Source: Lachnospiraceae bacterium (GTDB taxonomy: Bacteria; Bacillota; Clostridia; Lachnospirales; Lachnospiraceae). From it: 59,735 nt of DNA. Of the stretch, positions 58,724-59,735 are shown piece after piece. Numbering within the stretch: the first letter of the stretch is position 1; each line of letters starts with the position of its first letter. The notes beneath the pieces are model-generated. The model saw only the letters and a list, made by a program, of their open reading frames with translations, was not told the origin of the DNA and made no database searches. Both the position numbers and the translations under genes were made by a program. The DNA lies in contig JAJQDT010000003.1 in NCBI GenBank assembly GCA_021202075.1, forward strand, positions 1 through 59,735. Direction: 5' to 3'.

Positions 58724-59735
58724 ATGGCAGATTTTGATCAATTCAAATTATCAGTAGAAGCATTATCAGGAGGCAGCAACACGGTACTTTTGGACGACAG
58801 AGGAATGCCGTCCGTGATGGTGAACTTTCCAAAGCTCCTGATCTCGGATGTAATTGATGGCGCAAGCGATAATATCCACCCGGCATTTTCCGTGAACAGC
58901 GCGGAAAAGAGCAGCATCTATGTTTCAAAGTTCCAGAATATTGTTCTGAACGACCGGGCATACAGCCTTCCGTTGAAAAACCCGAGAACTTCGGTGACAT
59001 TTGACGAAGCGAATACCTATTGCAGAAATAAGGGAGACGGATGGGCTCTGATGCCATATTCCTTGTGGTGCGCGATTGCTCTGTGGTGCCGCAAGAATGG
59101 CACAATGCCGCGAGGCAATAATTATTGGGGTGCAGATCATAGCTATACTCATGAAAAAGGCGTGGCAGCCACAACCGAAACATCTTCGGACTATTCGGCT
59201 CATATTGGGGAAACGGCGCATATTTACACGGGCTCGGGTCCGGACACTTGGAATCATAACTGGCTCCCGGACGGCATCTGTGACTTGAACGGTAATGTAT
59301 ATGACCGGTGTGCCGGCATGAGACTGTATAACGGCGAAATCCAGATCATCCCGTACGCAAACTGCTTTGATTCTGAAGTCAGTATGGATGAGTCTTCTAC
59401 GTACTGGAAAGCAATCTCTTCGGATGGATCGCTGGTGGATGCAGGGTCGGACGGCACGCTGAAATGGGATTATGTGTCAAGCAAACTCATTTTGACAAAC
59501 GAGGATGTCACCTACGAGACAGGCGGCAGCGTTGGATGCACATATCAAAGTATGTCCATCCTTGATGGCCTGGAGGCTCCGGAGCTTGCAAAGGCTCTGC
59601 TTTTGTATCCGGATGAGCCGGGCGGAGACTATGGAAGTGATTACCACTGGGCGAATCTCACAGGAGAGCGCATGCCGATCTGCGGTGGCTATTGGCGTAA
59701 CGGCTCCAACGCGGGCGTCTTCAACGTGAATCTGA
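58724..59735 (+). CDS. C-type-lectin/FGE-fold receptor-binding protein, probable DGR target (3' cut by window)
   Basis: At least 337 codons, open at the right edge. After a beta-rich start come KFQNIVLNDRAYSLPLKNPR, FDEANTYCRNKGDGWALMPY and IALWCRKNGTMPRGNNYWGA, then NGNVYDRCAGMRLYNGEI and, at the end, GGYWRNGSNAGVFNVNL. These are the marks of FGE-sulfatase/C-type-lectin proteins whose last ~40 codons are rewritten by diversity-generating retroelements. GGAGGCG precedes the ATG. It would be the tail tip protein that meets the host receptor. Confidence 0.85.
   Translation, partial: MADFDQFKLSVEALSGGSNTVLLDDRGMPSVMVNFPKLLISDVIDGASDNIHPAFSVNSAEKSSIYVSKFQNIVLNDRAYSLPLKNPRTSVTFDEANTYCRNKGDGWALMPYSLWCAIALWCRKNGTMPRGNNYWGADHSYTHEKGVAATTETSSDYSAHIGETAHIYTGSGPDTWNHNWLPDGICDLNGNVYDRCAGMRLYNGEIQIIPYANCFDSEVSMDESSTYWKAISSDGSLVDAGSDGTLKWDYVSSKLILTNEDVTYETGGSVGCTYQSMSILDGLEAPELAKALLLYPDEPGGDYGSDYHWANLTGERMPICGGYWRNGSNAGVFNVNL
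59681..59735 (+). repeat. Start of a likely DGR variable repeat (VR)
   Basis: The codons for CGGYWRNGSNAGVFNVNL have the usual VR layout: conserved Gly-Gly, Trp, Gly-Ser, Ala-Gly-Val-Phe between likely variable positions. Tyr (TAT) and Arg (CGT) sit where a template repeat would normally have Asn (AAT/AAC) codons, as A-specific mutagenesis predicts. The matching template repeat and reverse transcriptase would lie beyond 59735. Confidence 0.55.

Noticed and set aside
1..59735. tRNA genes, rRNA, CRISPR arrays, insertion sequences
   Set aside because: None recognised: no cloverleaf-like segments, no regularly spaced repeats and no transposase-like protein were found by reading.
1..59735. Integrase, holin and endolysin genes
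   Set aside because: No protein in the window has recombinase or lysin motifs. LysM domains here are in tail proteins and are not attached to a lytic domain.

Overview
This window is almost certainly one long piece of a temperate, contractile-tailed (myovirus-type) phage or prophage of a low-to-mid GC Firmicute, most likely a gut clostridium of the Lachnospiraceae type. The reasons are strong GGAGG ribosome binding sites in front of nearly every gene, the PBSX/Xkd-like order of tail genes, a replisome-organizer and ArpU-like gene typical of Firmicute phages, and a tail sheath gene. No ribosomal, tRNA or other host housekeeping gene was seen. Integrase and lysis genes are not in the window and would have to lie outside it.

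Layout. 1-2.2 kb: lysogeny module on the minus strand (XRE regulator, DUF4041/T5orf172 protein, CI-like repressor). 2.14-2.67 kb: divergent control region with repeated TAAC..GTTA operator half-sites and a consensus forward promoter. 2.2-5.2 kb: early regulators, an excisionase-like DNA-binding protein, a sigma-70-like factor and small membrane or zinc proteins. 5.3-18 kb: recombination and replication. This holds a possible single-strand annealing protein, a natural SbcD-SbcC fusion, a replisome organizer, a methylase-fold protein without the NPPY motif, PcfK/PcfJ homologues, a DUF5131 radical-SAM-like protein, RecU and a phage-owned DNA sliding clamp. 18-25.1 kb: a dense run of about twenty small, mostly unknown genes, several of them Cys-rich. 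25.2-25.8 kb: an ArpU-like late regulator.

25.78-30.97 kb is the most unusual part. A consensus promoter and a structured leader of about 130 nt (a terminator-like hairpin, then a hairpin that buries the Shine-Dalgarno sequence) precede six tightly coupled genes: a sodium/solute symporter, a PP-loop ATPase, a class II glutamine amidotransferase, a ParB-like protein, a PAPS-reductase-family protein and a second ParB-like protein. I read this as a candidate DNA- or nucleotide-modification system. The amidotransferase plus PP-loop pair looks like a split asparagine-synthetase-type or Gat-QueC-type amidating enzyme.

31-41.9 kb: packaging and head (TerS, TerL, DUF935 portal, Mu F-like head protein, XkdF protease, scaffold, decoration, major capsid, connectors). 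42-55.5 kb: sheath, tube, tail assembly chaperone with a clear -1 frameshift signal, a 1678-residue tape measure, and baseplate genes related to XkdP, Q, R, S, T and U. 55.5-59.7 kb: tail-fibre and receptor-binding genes with shuffled repeated domains. They end in a C-type-lectin/FGE-fold protein whose last codons look like the start of a diversity-generating retroelement variable repeat, cut by the window edge.
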